Positions 27,879 to 35,511 of a DNA stretch of 64,000 nucleotides are shown here, piece after piece; position 1 is the first letter of the stretch; each line of letters opens with the position of its first letter. Under the pieces are notes generated by a model. The model made no database searches and was not told the DNA's origin. It worked only from the letters and a program-made list of their open reading frames with translations. The translations under genes were made by a program, and so were the position numbers. The DNA lies in contig NZ_BNEM01000001.1 in the NCBI RefSeq assembly GCF_018327705.1, positions 2,294,001 through 2,358,000 of the forward strand. Direction: 5' to 3'. The stretch is from Catellatospora sp. TT07R-123 (lineage in GTDB: Bacteria; Actinomycetota; Actinomycetes; Mycobacteriales; Micromonosporaceae).

Positions 27879-28208
27879 CCCCCGCCTGCTGCCGTAGGCG
27901 GGGGCGAACAGCACGAGCAGGGCCAGGTCCTCGGTGACGTCGGTGAAGCGGTGCGCCTCGCCCGCCGGCACGAAGACCACCGAGCCTGGCCCGACCTCGG
28001 CGTCGCCGGACGGGGTCGTGATCCGGGCGCGCCCGGCCGTCACCACGTAGATCTCGTCCTCGGTGTGCGGCGACTGGTCGTCCACCCCGCCCACCGGGAT
28101 GCAGTACGTGCCGACCGACAGGTCGTCGTTGGCGAAGTGCTCCGTCCAGTCGTTGCCCGACCCGGCCGCCGGCGCGCTCCAGCGCCCCGCATTCTCGATC
28201 ACCCGCAT
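27873..28208 (-). CDS. cupin domain protein
   Basis: A 111-residue single-domain cupin. Motif 1 reads PHTEDEIYVVTAGRARI (metal His and Glu), and motif 2 reads PGSVVFVPAGEAHRFTDV with the final His. The rest, MRVIENAGRWS and LLVLFAPAYGS, closes the barrel. Possible roles range from dioxygenase to sugar isomerase or small-molecule binding; no substrate can be read. The C-terminal codons form part of a strong terminator hairpin. Confidence 0.88.
   Translation of the reverse strand: MRVIENAGRWSAPAAGSGNDWTEHFANDDLSVGTYCIPVGGVDDQSPHTEDEIYVVTAGRARITTPSGDAEVGPGSVVFVPAGEAHRFTDVTEDLALLVLFAPAYGSRRGR
27877..27906. terminator. terminator hairpin overlapping the cupin 3' end
   Basis: CGCCCCCGCCT (27877-27887) and AGGCGGGGGCG (27896-27906) form a perfect 11-bp stem with an 8-nt loop. 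It lies within the last codons of the cupin gene and directly after the membrane hydrolase stop, so it can serve both convergent genes. Confidence 0.75.
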
Positions 28209-28250
28209 GGCCGCCAGCCTACTGTCGCCCCGCGCCGTGCGGCGGCGGGC

Positions 28251-28321
28251 GCGATGATCACTGTCTCCGGTCAGAATCCGCGCTACAAGGCCAGTTCATG
28301 ACCGCAGATTGCGATCATCGC
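28251..28321. repeat. long imperfect inverted repeat (single copy here)
   Basis: GCGATGATC at 28251-28259 pairs with GATCATCGC at 28313-28321; the arms continue for about 26 nt with roughly four mismatches and one bulge, leaving an 18-nt centre. It fills most of the gap between the cupin start and the LacI gene stop, both on the minus strand. The size and form resemble the other hairpin elements of the window, but the sequence is different. Confidence 0.7.
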
Positions 28322-28356
28322 CCGGCGGCGGACGCGGCGCCCCGGCGGGCGCGGAG

Positions 28357-29379
28357 TCAGCTGAGGCCGCGGTTGATGAGTTCGGTGGGCAGGACGATGG
28401 TGCGGGGGTGGGTGCGGTCGCCGTCGATGCGGGCGAACAGCAGCTGGGTGGCCTGGCGGGCCAGTTCGCGGGTGTCGTACGAGATGACCGTGAGCGGGCG
28501 CGGCATGAGGTGCGACAGCTCGAAGTCGTCGAACCCGACCAGCCCGGCCGCGCTGCCGCGCCGCCACAGCTCCTGCACCACGCCGACGGTGATGCGGTTG
28601 TTCAGGGTCAGGAACGCCGTCGGCGGGTCGCGGCGTTCCAGCATCTCGGCGACGGCCGCGGCCGCCCCGGCGGGGTCGCGTACGCCGTCGCGGACCAGTG
28701 CCGGGTCCTCGCGCAGGCCCGCCTCGGCCAGGGCCTCGCGCGCGCCCGCGAGCCGCTCGCTCATGGTGTGCACGCCGGTGGAGTCGAGCAGGACGCCGAC
28801 GCGCTGGTGCCCGGCCGACAGCAGCCGGGCCATGCCCGCGCGGGCGCCGCCGCGGTTGTCCAGCAGCACCGCGTCGGCGTCCAGGCCGATGCCGGGGCGG
28901 TCCAGGAACACCACCGGGATGCCGAGCTCGACCTGGGGGCGCAGGTAGCCGTGGTCGCCGTGGGTGGGCACGACGAGCAGCCCGTCGACCCGGCGCGAGC
29001 ACAGGTCGCGCAGCAGTTGCTCCTCGCGGGCCGGGTCCTCCTCGGAGCTGGCCGACAGCAGCAGGGTGTCGCGCTCGCGGGCGATCTCGGCGGCGACGTG
29101 GGCGATGGTCGAGTAGAACGGGTTGGCCAGTTCCTCGATCAGCAGGCCGATGGTGGCGCTGGCCCGGCCGGCGCGCAGCGCGCTGGCCATGTGGTTGCGC
29201 TGGAAGCCGAGTTCGGCGGCGACGGCGAGGACCCGGTCGGCCAGGGCGCGCTGCACGTGCGGCTCGCCGTTGATCACGCGGGACACGGTCTTGAGGCTGA
29301 CGCCGGCCTGTTTCGCAACGTCGACCATGGTCGGACGTCGTCCCGCCCGGCCTGCTCCGGTTCCGCTGTGAGTGGTCAC
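28357..29379 (-). CDS. LacI-family transcriptional regulator
   Basis: A 340-residue repressor. The N-terminal helix-turn-helix and hinge read TMVDVAKQAGVSLKTVSRVINGEPHVQ, and the periplasmic-binding-protein-like sensor domain follows, with TIGLLIEELANPFYSTI, SRRVDGLLVVPTHGDHGYLRP, GVLLDSTGVHTMSERLAG and VGFDDFELSHLMPRPLTVISYD. The GTG at 29379 leaves 18 residues before the HTH; an internal GTG/ATG nearer the HTH is possible. It is divergent from a ROK kinase gene, and the intergenic region has a perfect LacI-like palindrome that recurs before the GH92 gene. It probably senses a mannose-type sugar. Confidence 0.9.
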   Translation of the reverse strand: MTTHSGTGAGRAGRRPTMVDVAKQAGVSLKTVSRVINGEPHVQRALADRVLAVAAELGFQRNHMASALRAGRASATIGLLIEELANPFYSTIAHVAAEIARERDTLLLSASSEEDPAREEQLLRDLCSRRVDGLLVVPTHGDHGYLRPQVELGIPVVFLDRPGIGLDADAVLLDNRGGARAGMARLLSAGHQRVGVLLDSTGVHTMSERLAGAREALAEAGLREDPALVRDGVRDPAGAAAAVAEMLERRDPPTAFLTLNNRITVGVVQELWRRGSAAGLVGFDDFELSHLMPRPLTVISYDTRELARQATQLLFARIDGDRTHPRTIVLPTELINRGLS

Positions 29380-29426
29380 GGCAGAAAACGGTACTCGCTA
29401 GTGAGGTTGTGGGTGTACGCGACCCG

Positions 29427-29438
29427 GACAACGTTGTC
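29427..29438. promoter_or_regulatory. LacI-type operator upstream of the ROK kinase gene
   Basis: GACAACGTTGTC is a perfect 12-bp palindrome with the central CG typical of LacI-family sites. It lies between the divergent lacI-like and ROK genes, 37 bp before the ROK ATG. An identical site occurs at 34190-34201. Confidence 0.8.
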
Positions 29439-29475
29439 ATACTCTGCTGGACAAGATTTCCTTCCAGGAGACCTC

Positions 29476-30450
29476 ATGACTGAAACCGCCGTTGACGCCG
29501 TCGAGCCGTCACCGCTCGCCCTCGCCGTGGACATCGGCGGAACCAAGCTGGCCGCCGCCCTGATCGGGGCGGACGGGGCGGTGGTGCTGGCCGACCGCGT
29601 CGCGACGCCGCAGCCCGGTCCGGGGCCGGGCGCCGCCGAGCAGGTCTGGGCCGCCCTGGCAGACCTGGTCAAGCGCATGGTCGACGCGGCCGGGGACCGC
29701 CCCATCGTCGGCGTGGGCGCCAGCACCGCGGGCCCGTTCGACCTGGTCGGCGCGACCATCAGCCCCGTCAACATCCACGCCTGGCGGGGCTTCCCGCTGG
29801 TGGACCGGCTGCGCGAGGCGGTGCCGGGAGTGCCCGTGCGGCTGGCGGGCGACGGTTCGTGCGCGGCTGTCGGCGAGCACTGGCGCGGCGCCGGACGCGG
29901 CCACGACGACCTGCTGGTGCTGGTGGTGTCCACGGGTGTGGGCGGCGGGATGATCCACGGCGGCCGGCCGTTCCTGGGCGTCGGCGGCAACGCCGCGCAC
30001 GTCGGGCACATGGTGGTCGACCTGGACGGGGAGCCGTGCCCGTGCGGCGGGCAGGGCTGCGTGGAGGCGCTGTCCAGCGGCCCGAGCATGGTCCGGTACG
30101 CGCTGCGGGAGGGCTGGCACGCGACCGGCGAGGGCACCGCGCGCGACCTGGCCGCGGCCGCCCGCGCCGGTGACCCGGTGGCGGTCGCGGCGTTCGAGCG
30201 GGCGGGGCGGGCGCTGGCGGCCGGGATCGTGTCGGCGGCGGCGATGTGCGAGCTCAGCCAGGTGGTGATCGGCGGCGGCGTGGCCGAGTCGGCCGACCTG
30301 CTGTTCCCGTCGCTGCAAGCCGGGCTGGACCATTTCGGCCGGATGGGCTTCCTGCAGGGCATCGGTCTGCGTACCGCCGAGCTGGGCGGCTCGGCGGGGC
30401 TCATCGGCGCGGCCGCCCTGATCCACGAACCGGAGCGGTACTGGTCGTAG
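29476..30450 (+). CDS. ROK family sugar kinase
   Basis: A 324-residue cytoplasmic ROK kinase. ALAVDIGGTKLAAALIG is the phosphate-binding loop, PFDLVGATISPVNIHAWRGFPL and LAGDGSCAAVGEHWRGAGRG the substrate region, VVSTGVGGGMIHGGRPFLG the second phosphate site, and CPCGGQGCVEAL the zinc-binding consensus of the family. It most probably phosphorylates a free hexose; with a GH92 alpha-mannosidase sharing its operator, mannose or a related sugar is a reasonable guess. CAGGAGA lies 5 nt before the ATG. Confidence 0.92.
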   Translation: MTETAVDAVEPSPLALAVDIGGTKLAAALIGADGAVVLADRVATPQPGPGPGAAEQVWAALADLVKRMVDAAGDRPIVGVGASTAGPFDLVGATISPVNIHAWRGFPLVDRLREAVPGVPVRLAGDGSCAAVGEHWRGAGRGHDDLLVLVVSTGVGGGMIHGGRPFLGVGGNAAHVGHMVVDLDGEPCPCGGQGCVEALSSGPSMVRYALREGWHATGEGTARDLAAAARAGDPVAVAAFERAGRALAAGIVSAAAMCELSQVVIGGGVAESADLLFPSLQAGLDHFGRMGFLQGIGLRTAELGGSAGLIGAAALIHEPERYWS

Positions 30451-30473
30451 CCGCACCGCCCTAGAGTGAGGCG

Positions 30474-31019
30474 GTGACCCGACAGGAGAAGCTGCGGCGG
30501 CTGGAGCCGGTGCAGGTGGTGCTGACCGCGGTGCCGGTCGGCGGGACGGTCCTGGCTGCCTTCATGGATCTGGGACCGTACGGGGTCGGGGTGTTCCTCG
30601 CCCTGCTCGGGTGGGCGGCGTGCATCTTCGCCGTCTGCTACCTGTGGACGTTCGCGGCGGTGCTGACGGTCACCCCGGAGGCCGTGGTCGTGGACAACCC
30701 GTACGTGCGCCACACGGTGCCCCGGCATCTGCTGCGCGACGTCGTGGGCGGGCAGTTCACGGGAGCTCGCCTGATCGCCGCCGACGCGCCGCCGATCCGG
30801 CTGGTGGCGCTGCGCGGCTTCCTGCCCTGGGGATACTCCGACTCGTCGGCGCATCGCAAGGCGCGGCTGGTGCACCGGCTGCTGGCGGAGGTGCCCGCGG
30901 ACCCGACAGCGCAGGGCGAGGTGCACCGGCGCCTGCGCGCCGGGAACCTCGCCCTGCTCGTGCTCGCCCTCACCGGGCTGGTGGCCGCGTCGTTCTACCT
31001 GCTCGCCACCGTCCGGTGA
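30474..31019 (+). CDS. membrane-anchored PH-domain-like protein
   Basis: A 181-residue protein with two N-terminal hydrophobic helices (roughly residues 14-60), a central soluble segment beginning LTVTPEAVVVDNPYVRHTVPRHLLRDVVGGQF, and a C-terminal helix NLALLVLALTGLVAASFYLLA. The middle segment has the TVTPEGLVV(x)NP(x)R pattern of small bacterial PH-like membrane proteins. GTG start. Function unknown; it follows the ROK gene by 23 nt and may be co-transcribed, though there is no functional link. Confidence 0.72.
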   Translation: MTRQEKLRRLEPVQVVLTAVPVGGTVLAAFMDLGPYGVGVFLALLGWAACIFAVCYLWTFAAVLTVTPEAVVVDNPYVRHTVPRHLLRDVVGGQFTGARLIAADAPPIRLVALRGFLPWGYSDSSAHRKARLVHRLLAEVPADPTAQGEVHRRLRAGNLALLVLALTGLVAASFYLLATVR

Positions 31020-31023
31020 AGGT

Positions 31024-34000
31024 TCAGGAGTAGACCTCGACCTCGTAGATGCGGGCGGCGTTGTCGGTGGTGGACGTCGGCGCCGAGATGTTCAGCCGGA
31101 CGTAGCGGCCGGTGGCGCTGACCGCGTGCGTGGTGGTGCTGGCCGTGTTCCCGGTGACGGTGGCCACCGTGGTCCAGGTGCTGCCGTCGGACGAGACCTG
31201 GAGGTTGAAGTCCTTCGTGTTCCAGGTCGTGCTCTCCCCGCCCGCACCGGCGTGCCGGACGGTGATCGAGCTGATCGGGAACGACCCGCCCAGGTCCACC
31301 TGCCACCACTTGGCGGTGCCCAGCGAGCACCACTTGTCGGTGTTGCCGCCGGTCCAGGTGCCGTTGACGGCCTTGTCCGGGCCCTCGTTGGCGTTGCAGG
31401 ACGAGTCCGCGGTGGCGGTCTTGTTCAGCGCCACGTTCACGGGGCCGGAGCCGGGGCCGTACGCCTCGAACTCGTAGATCCGGGCGGCGGTGTTGCCGTC
31501 GTTGGCCGGGGTGGTGATGTTCAGGCGCAGGTAGCGCGCGCCGACCGTGCCGATCGGGTGGTACGTGCGGCTGGTCCGGTTACCGGAGACCGTGGCCCGC
31601 GTGGTCCACGTCGACCCGTCGGTGCTGGTCTGGATGTTGAACGCGCCGGTGTTCCAGCCGCTCTGCTCCCCGCCCAGCGACGCGTGCTTGACCACGAACG
31701 ACGACACGTTCTGCGTCGAGCCGAGGTCCACCTGGAGGAACTTGGTGGCGGCGCTGGTGCAGAACTTGCTGTTGTTGGTCAGCGAGCTGTCGACGGCCTT
31801 CTCCGGGCCCTCGGCGGTGCCGCAGGCGGCCGACCCGGTCGTGGGCTTGCCCGCGGCCAGGTTGGTGCCCAGCACCGGGGCGGGCGCCGGGGCGCTCCAC
31901 CCGTCGTTGAACGACGGCGGGACGTCGGCCGCGCCGGTGCCCCACGAGCTGGGGCTGGACCCCATGGTGAACGCCAGCGTGGCCCCGGCCGCGACGTCCG
32001 GGTAGCGCAGGAAGTTCTTGCTGGTGCCGGTGCCGTTGCGGGAGAACGACTGGACGTACTGGTTGCCGCTGCCCGCGTTGGTGGCGTTGATCTGGATGTT
32101 GCCCGCCGCGCGCTGGATCAGGATCGACGGGAACAGCGGGCCGTGCAGGGCGAGCACGTCCGCGCCCGGGGTGGGCGGGTACATGCCCAGGGCGCCCCAG
32201 ACGTACCAGGCGGAGGTGGCGCCGAGGTCGTCGTTGCCGGGCAGGCCGCCCGCGCCGGTGGTGAACGACTCGGTCATCACCCGGCGCACCGCCGACGAGG
32301 TCCCGGCGGGCTTCTGCGCGTAGTTGTACGCCCACGGCACGCTGTGCTCGGGCTCGTTGCCGATGTAGAAGTACGGCAGGCTCAGACCACCGTTGAGCTG
32401 GGTGAAGTGGTGGTCCAGCCGCTGCGCGGCCGTCTGCGGGCCGCCCATCAGCGCGATCAGGCTGCCGTAGTTGTACGTGGTCATCCAGGTGTACTGGGCC
32501 GCGTTGCCCTCGGTGTAGCCGGACGAGCTCGCCGGGTCCAGCGGCCAGGTCCAGCTGTTGTCGGCGTTGCGCCGGTGGATGTACTGCGACTCCGGGCTGA
32601 ACACGTTGGCCCACCACTGGGCGCGCGACATGTACGTGTTGTACTTCGCCGTGTCCCCCAGCGCCTGGGCGAACTGGGCCACCGCGAAGTCCGACGCCGA
32701 GTACTCCAGCGAGTCGGACGGGTCCTCGTCGATGAAGTGCTGGCTGGTGTACTCGCCCTGGCGGCCGCGGATGGAGCTGCCCTGCGCGGTGCCGCCGTTG
32801 GAGCTGTTGTTCATCAGGGTGAGCGCGGCGGCGGTGTCGAACGATCGGGCGCCGAACGCGTACAGGCTGGCGACCACGATCGGGCCCGGGTCGCCGTTCA
32901 TGATGAAGTCTTCCTGGTTCTGCTGCGACCACTTGGGCAGCAGGCCGCCCTGCTGGCCGTCGAGCACCATCGATTTGGCGATGTCGCTGGCCTCGGTGGG
33001 CGCGATCAGCGCCACCAGGGCCGCCCAGGAGCGGTAGATGTCCCAGCCGGAGTAGTTCTGGTACACCGGGTGCGACGCGCTGTGCACCGCGTTGTCGAAC
33101 CCGCGGTACTGCCCGTTGGTGTCGCTGGCGATGTTCGGGTTCTGCAGCACGTGGTAGAGCGCGGTGTAGAACTTCTGCAGGTCGGTGGCGCTGCCGCCGG
33201 TGGCCTGCACCCGGTTGAGGATGTTGTTCCACGCCGTGTCGGCCGCGGTGCGCACCGAGGCGAAGTCCCAGCCGGAGTTCTCCGACAGGTTGGCCTGCGC
33301 GTTGGCGATACTCACGAACGAGATCGCGGTCTTGACCTGCACCACCGCGTTGGAGCTCGTGTCGAAGGTCAGGTAGCCGCCGGTGTTGACGCCGCTGCTG
33401 GACGTGGAACCGGCCGTGATCGTCGCGCCGTTCCACGTGCCCACGCCGCTGGGGGCCCGGTCGAACGCCATCGCGAAGTAGATCTGGTAGGTCTTCGACG
33501 AGCCGCAGAAGCCGCCCGCGGTCACCTGGCCGGTGACGTTCGAGCCGCTGATGCTGATCGACCCGCTGCGGTTGCCGGTGGCGCTGCGGCTGGTGTTGAT
33601 CAGCACGCGGGCGCTGGTGGTGGCCGGGTAGGTCACCTTCATCATGGTGGTCCGGGTGGTCGCGGTCAGCTCGGCCGCGGTGTTGCCGTACGTCGACAGC
33701 ACCGCCTTGTAGTAGCCGGCCTGCGCGACCTCGCTGCCCTTGACCTGCGTGGCCTGGTAGTTGGTCCACGCGGTGCCGGGCGAGGTGCCCAGCGCCCCGG
33801 TGATCGGCAGGATGCCGATGTCCTCGTTGTTGGAGCAGCCTGCCCCGTTGAAGTGGGTGAGGCTGAACTCCTGGATCTGGGAGTCGCCGAACCTGTAGCC
33901 CGACGGGGAGGCGGTCGGGGTGTCCGGGCTGAACTGCACCATGCCGAACGGCAGGACCGGGCCGGGGACGGTGCTGCCGCCCGCCCCGCCGCCGACGGGG

Positions 34001-34167
34001 TTGGGCGAGTTGCTGTCGTCGGTCCCGATGAACGGGTTGACGTACTGCGTGAGGTTCAGATTGGCCGCATGGGCGGGCGCGGCGACGGCGGTGGCGGCCG
34101 CGCTGGCGACGAGGCTCACCGCGGCGAGTAGCGCCAGGCGGCGCAGGGGTTGCCGGGATCGGGACAT
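31024..34167 (-). CDS. secreted GH92 alpha-mannosidase with two CBM32-type domains
   Basis: A 1047-residue exported enzyme. The signal peptide (about 1-34) ends AAPAHA. GH92 spans roughly 38-760: YVNPFIGTDDSNSPNPVGGG, FGMVQFSPDT, FSLTHFNGAGCSN, NYSGWDIYRSW, GYTEGNAAQYTW, NEPEHSVPWAYNY and GLPGNDDLGATSAWYVWGALG, the last holding catalytic acidic residues. Two F5/8 type C (CBM32-like) domains follow (~785-910 and ~915-1047), each with EGP(E/D)KAV, a WWQVDLG-type strand and ARYLRLNI or GRYVRLNI. GH92 enzymes are Ca2+-dependent exo-alpha-mannosidases acting on mannans and N-glycans. Repression by the LacI protein is suggested by its operator. Confidence 0.95.
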   Translation of the reverse strand: MSRSRQPLRRLALLAAVSLVASAAATAVAAPAHAANLNLTQYVNPFIGTDDSNSPNPVGGGAGGSTVPGPVLPFGMVQFSPDTPTASPSGYRFGDSQIQEFSLTHFNGAGCSNNEDIGILPITGALGTSPGTAWTNYQATQVKGSEVAQAGYYKAVLSTYGNTAAELTATTRTTMMKVTYPATTSARVLINTSRSATGNRSGSISISGSNVTGQVTAGGFCGSSKTYQIYFAMAFDRAPSGVGTWNGATITAGSTSSSGVNTGGYLTFDTSSNAVVQVKTAISFVSIANAQANLSENSGWDFASVRTAADTAWNNILNRVQATGGSATDLQKFYTALYHVLQNPNIASDTNGQYRGFDNAVHSASHPVYQNYSGWDIYRSWAALVALIAPTEASDIAKSMVLDGQQGGLLPKWSQQNQEDFIMNGDPGPIVVASLYAFGARSFDTAAALTLMNNSSNGGTAQGSSIRGRQGEYTSQHFIDEDPSDSLEYSASDFAVAQFAQALGDTAKYNTYMSRAQWWANVFSPESQYIHRRNADNSWTWPLDPASSSGYTEGNAAQYTWMTTYNYGSLIALMGGPQTAAQRLDHHFTQLNGGLSLPYFYIGNEPEHSVPWAYNYAQKPAGTSSAVRRVMTESFTTGAGGLPGNDDLGATSAWYVWGALGMYPPTPGADVLALHGPLFPSILIQRAAGNIQINATNAGSGNQYVQSFSRNGTGTSKNFLRYPDVAAGATLAFTMGSSPSSWGTGAADVPPSFNDGWSAPAPAPVLGTNLAAGKPTTGSAACGTAEGPEKAVDSSLTNNSKFCTSAATKFLQVDLGSTQNVSSFVVKHASLGGEQSGWNTGAFNIQTSTDGSTWTTRATVSGNRTSRTYHPIGTVGARYLRLNITTPANDGNTAARIYEFEAYGPGSGPVNVALNKTATADSSCNANEGPDKAVNGTWTGGNTDKWCSLGTAKWWQVDLGGSFPISSITVRHAGAGGESTTWNTKDFNLQVSSDGSTWTTVATVTGNTASTTTHAVSATGRYVRLNISAPTSTTDNAARIYEVEVYS

Positions 34168-34189
34168 GCCTGTTCTCCTCAGGGACGGA

Positions 34190-34201
34190 GACAACGTTGT
34201 C
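34190..34201. promoter_or_regulatory. LacI-type operator upstream of the GH92 gene
   Basis: The same perfect palindrome GACAACGTTGTC as at 29427-29438. It ends 22 bp before the GH92 start codon, between the ribosome-binding site (GAGGAG) and a promoter with a consensus -35, placing it at about +8 to +19, where a bound repressor would block elongation. Confidence 0.82.
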
Positions 34202-34215
34202 AACGTGCACCTGAC

Positions 34216-34244
34216 AGACAAGCCTCTTAACTGAAACATGTCAA
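34216..34244 (-). promoter_or_regulatory. sigma-70-type promoter of the GH92 gene
   Basis: On the minus strand, TTGACA (34244-34239) is followed after exactly 17 nt by TTGTCT (34221-34216). The -35 is perfect; the -10 keeps only the outer T residues of TANNNT, so the spacing is the stronger argument. Transcription would start near 34209, just upstream of the operator. Confidence 0.55.
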
Positions 34245-34311
34245 TACTTCCGGCCAAGAATGCCGCGCGGCACCCTTCTGCTCCCCCGCCCGGCTTCACT
34301 ACGCTGGGGCG

Positions 34312-34407
34312 ATGTCCAGCGAGATGTTGTACACCAAGGTCTTCGGCCTCGTGATCGGAATCCTGCTGCTGGTCGCGGCCATCCGCTGGATGTTCGGCAA
34401 GAAGTGA
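34312..34407 (+). CDS. 31-residue single-pass membrane protein
   Basis: An ORF reading MSSEMLYTKVFGLVIGILLL followed by VAAIRWMFGKK. The pattern is short polar N-terminus, one hydrophobic helix of about 17 residues and a positively charged C-terminal tail, as in genuine small membrane proteins. GGGGC lies just before the ATG. It stands alone in the 294-bp gap between the GH92 gene and a lipoprotein gene. Function unknown. Confidence 0.62.
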   Translation: MSSEMLYTKVFGLVIGILLLVAAIRWMFGKK

Positions 34408-34461
34408 GGCCGGCCGGGCGACGGGGCCCCGCCGCGCGCCGCCGTAGGGCAGGATCTGGCC

Positions 34462-35478
34462 GTGTTCAGACTTCGCCGCGCCACCGCCGCGCTGGTGCTC
34501 GTGAGCCTGCTCGGCGCCTGCGGCCAGGACTTCCGGACCGACGTCATGACTCCGGTCAGCGACACCACCGTGCACGCCGCCGCCGACCGGCTGCTCGGCC
34601 CGCCCGTCCTGCTGGACCCGACGACGGTTCTGTACGTCGCCTTCGACGGCGACAGTTCGGACGTGCCACAGTCGACGCACGTGGTGAACCTGGCCGACGG
34701 CACGGACCGGACGCTGAAGTTCACCTCCGACCACTGCCCCGACGCGTTCCTGGCGTGGGTCAGCGGATTCGCCGACGGTGAGCCGGTCGGCGTCGCCGAA
34801 TGCGGGGACATGGACACGCGAGCACTGGTCCGCATCGATCCGCTCGGCTCAAGGCTGACCGTCCTCGCCGAGCTGCCACCGCTGCTGGCGTTCTCGCCGC
34901 CGTCGCGCGGCAACACCGGCGTGCTGGTCTCCCGCGACCCCGGCCAGTGGACCGCCACCTGCCGCGCACTGAAGGTGTTCACCGCCGGGAACTGGGCCCA
35001 GGTCGGACCCCTGACCCCCGTGGGTGCGCTGACCTGGGACGCGGACCGGCTCCTCGGCGGTGAGGGCTTCTGCCAGCCGCATGACAACGTGCTGGGCATC
35101 GCGGCGACGGGCACGAAGGTGTACGTCGTGGCGACGCAGAACCAGCAGACCTGTCGACCGTGGGACACCCCGCATGACGGATCGGGCAGCGGCTGCGGCG
35201 TGTACGAAGTCGACCTGGCCGCCCAAACGATCCGGCAGCTCGCCGACGGATTCGACGGGTTCACCGAGATCAGCGCGGCCGGACCGTACGGCGCCGTGAT
35301 GTCGGCCGTCCGGGACGGCCAGTCCGGCCTGTGGCTGGTCGGCGGCCATGACCATACGGTGACGTTGCTGGAGAGCGGCGTGTTCAGCGGCCCCTCGGTC
35401 ACCCCGTCCGGCGACGTGGTGGCGGCGGTCGGCAGCGACGACGAGGAGTGCCGCATCGTAAAGATCAAACTGCCTTAG
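34462..35478 (+). CDS. predicted lipoprotein, beta-propeller-like
   Basis: A 338-residue exported protein with a clear lipobox LLGAC (Cys near residue 20) after MFRLRRATAALVLVS. The mature part has repeating strands such as STHVVNLADGTDRTLKF, TRALVRIDPLGSRLTVLAEL, TKVYVVATQ, GVYEVDLAAQTIRQLADGF and SGLWLVGGHDHTVTLLESG, spaced like the blades of a beta-propeller. Eight or so Cys may form disulphides. GTG start. No catalytic motif recognised. Confidence 0.8.
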   Translation: MFRLRRATAALVLVSLLGACGQDFRTDVMTPVSDTTVHAAADRLLGPPVLLDPTTVLYVAFDGDSSDVPQSTHVVNLADGTDRTLKFTSDHCPDAFLAWVSGFADGEPVGVAECGDMDTRALVRIDPLGSRLTVLAELPPLLAFSPPSRGNTGVLVSRDPGQWTATCRALKVFTAGNWAQVGPLTPVGALTWDADRLLGGEGFCQPHDNVLGIAATGTKVYVVATQNQQTCRPWDTPHDGSGSGCGVYEVDLAAQTIRQLADGFDGFTEISAAGPYGAVMSAVRDGQSGLWLVGGHDHTVTLLESGVFSGPSVTPSGDVVAAVGSDDEECRIVKIKLP

Positions 35479-35511
35479 CCCGACCCTCCGACCCGATCAC
35501 GCCGCCTGGCG

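Noticed and set aside
23390-27937. A 1515-codon open frame spanning the kinase, nucleoside hydrolase and membrane hydrolase genes
   Set aside because: It is an Arg/Pro/Gly-rich shadow frame of GC-rich coding DNA; the real genes on both strands under it have full family motifs and correct third-position bias.
31126-34131. A 1001-codon frame antisense to the GH92 gene
   Set aside because: Composition is typical of antisense frames at high GC (Arg, Gly, Val, Ala), and the opposite strand encodes an intact GH92 enzyme.
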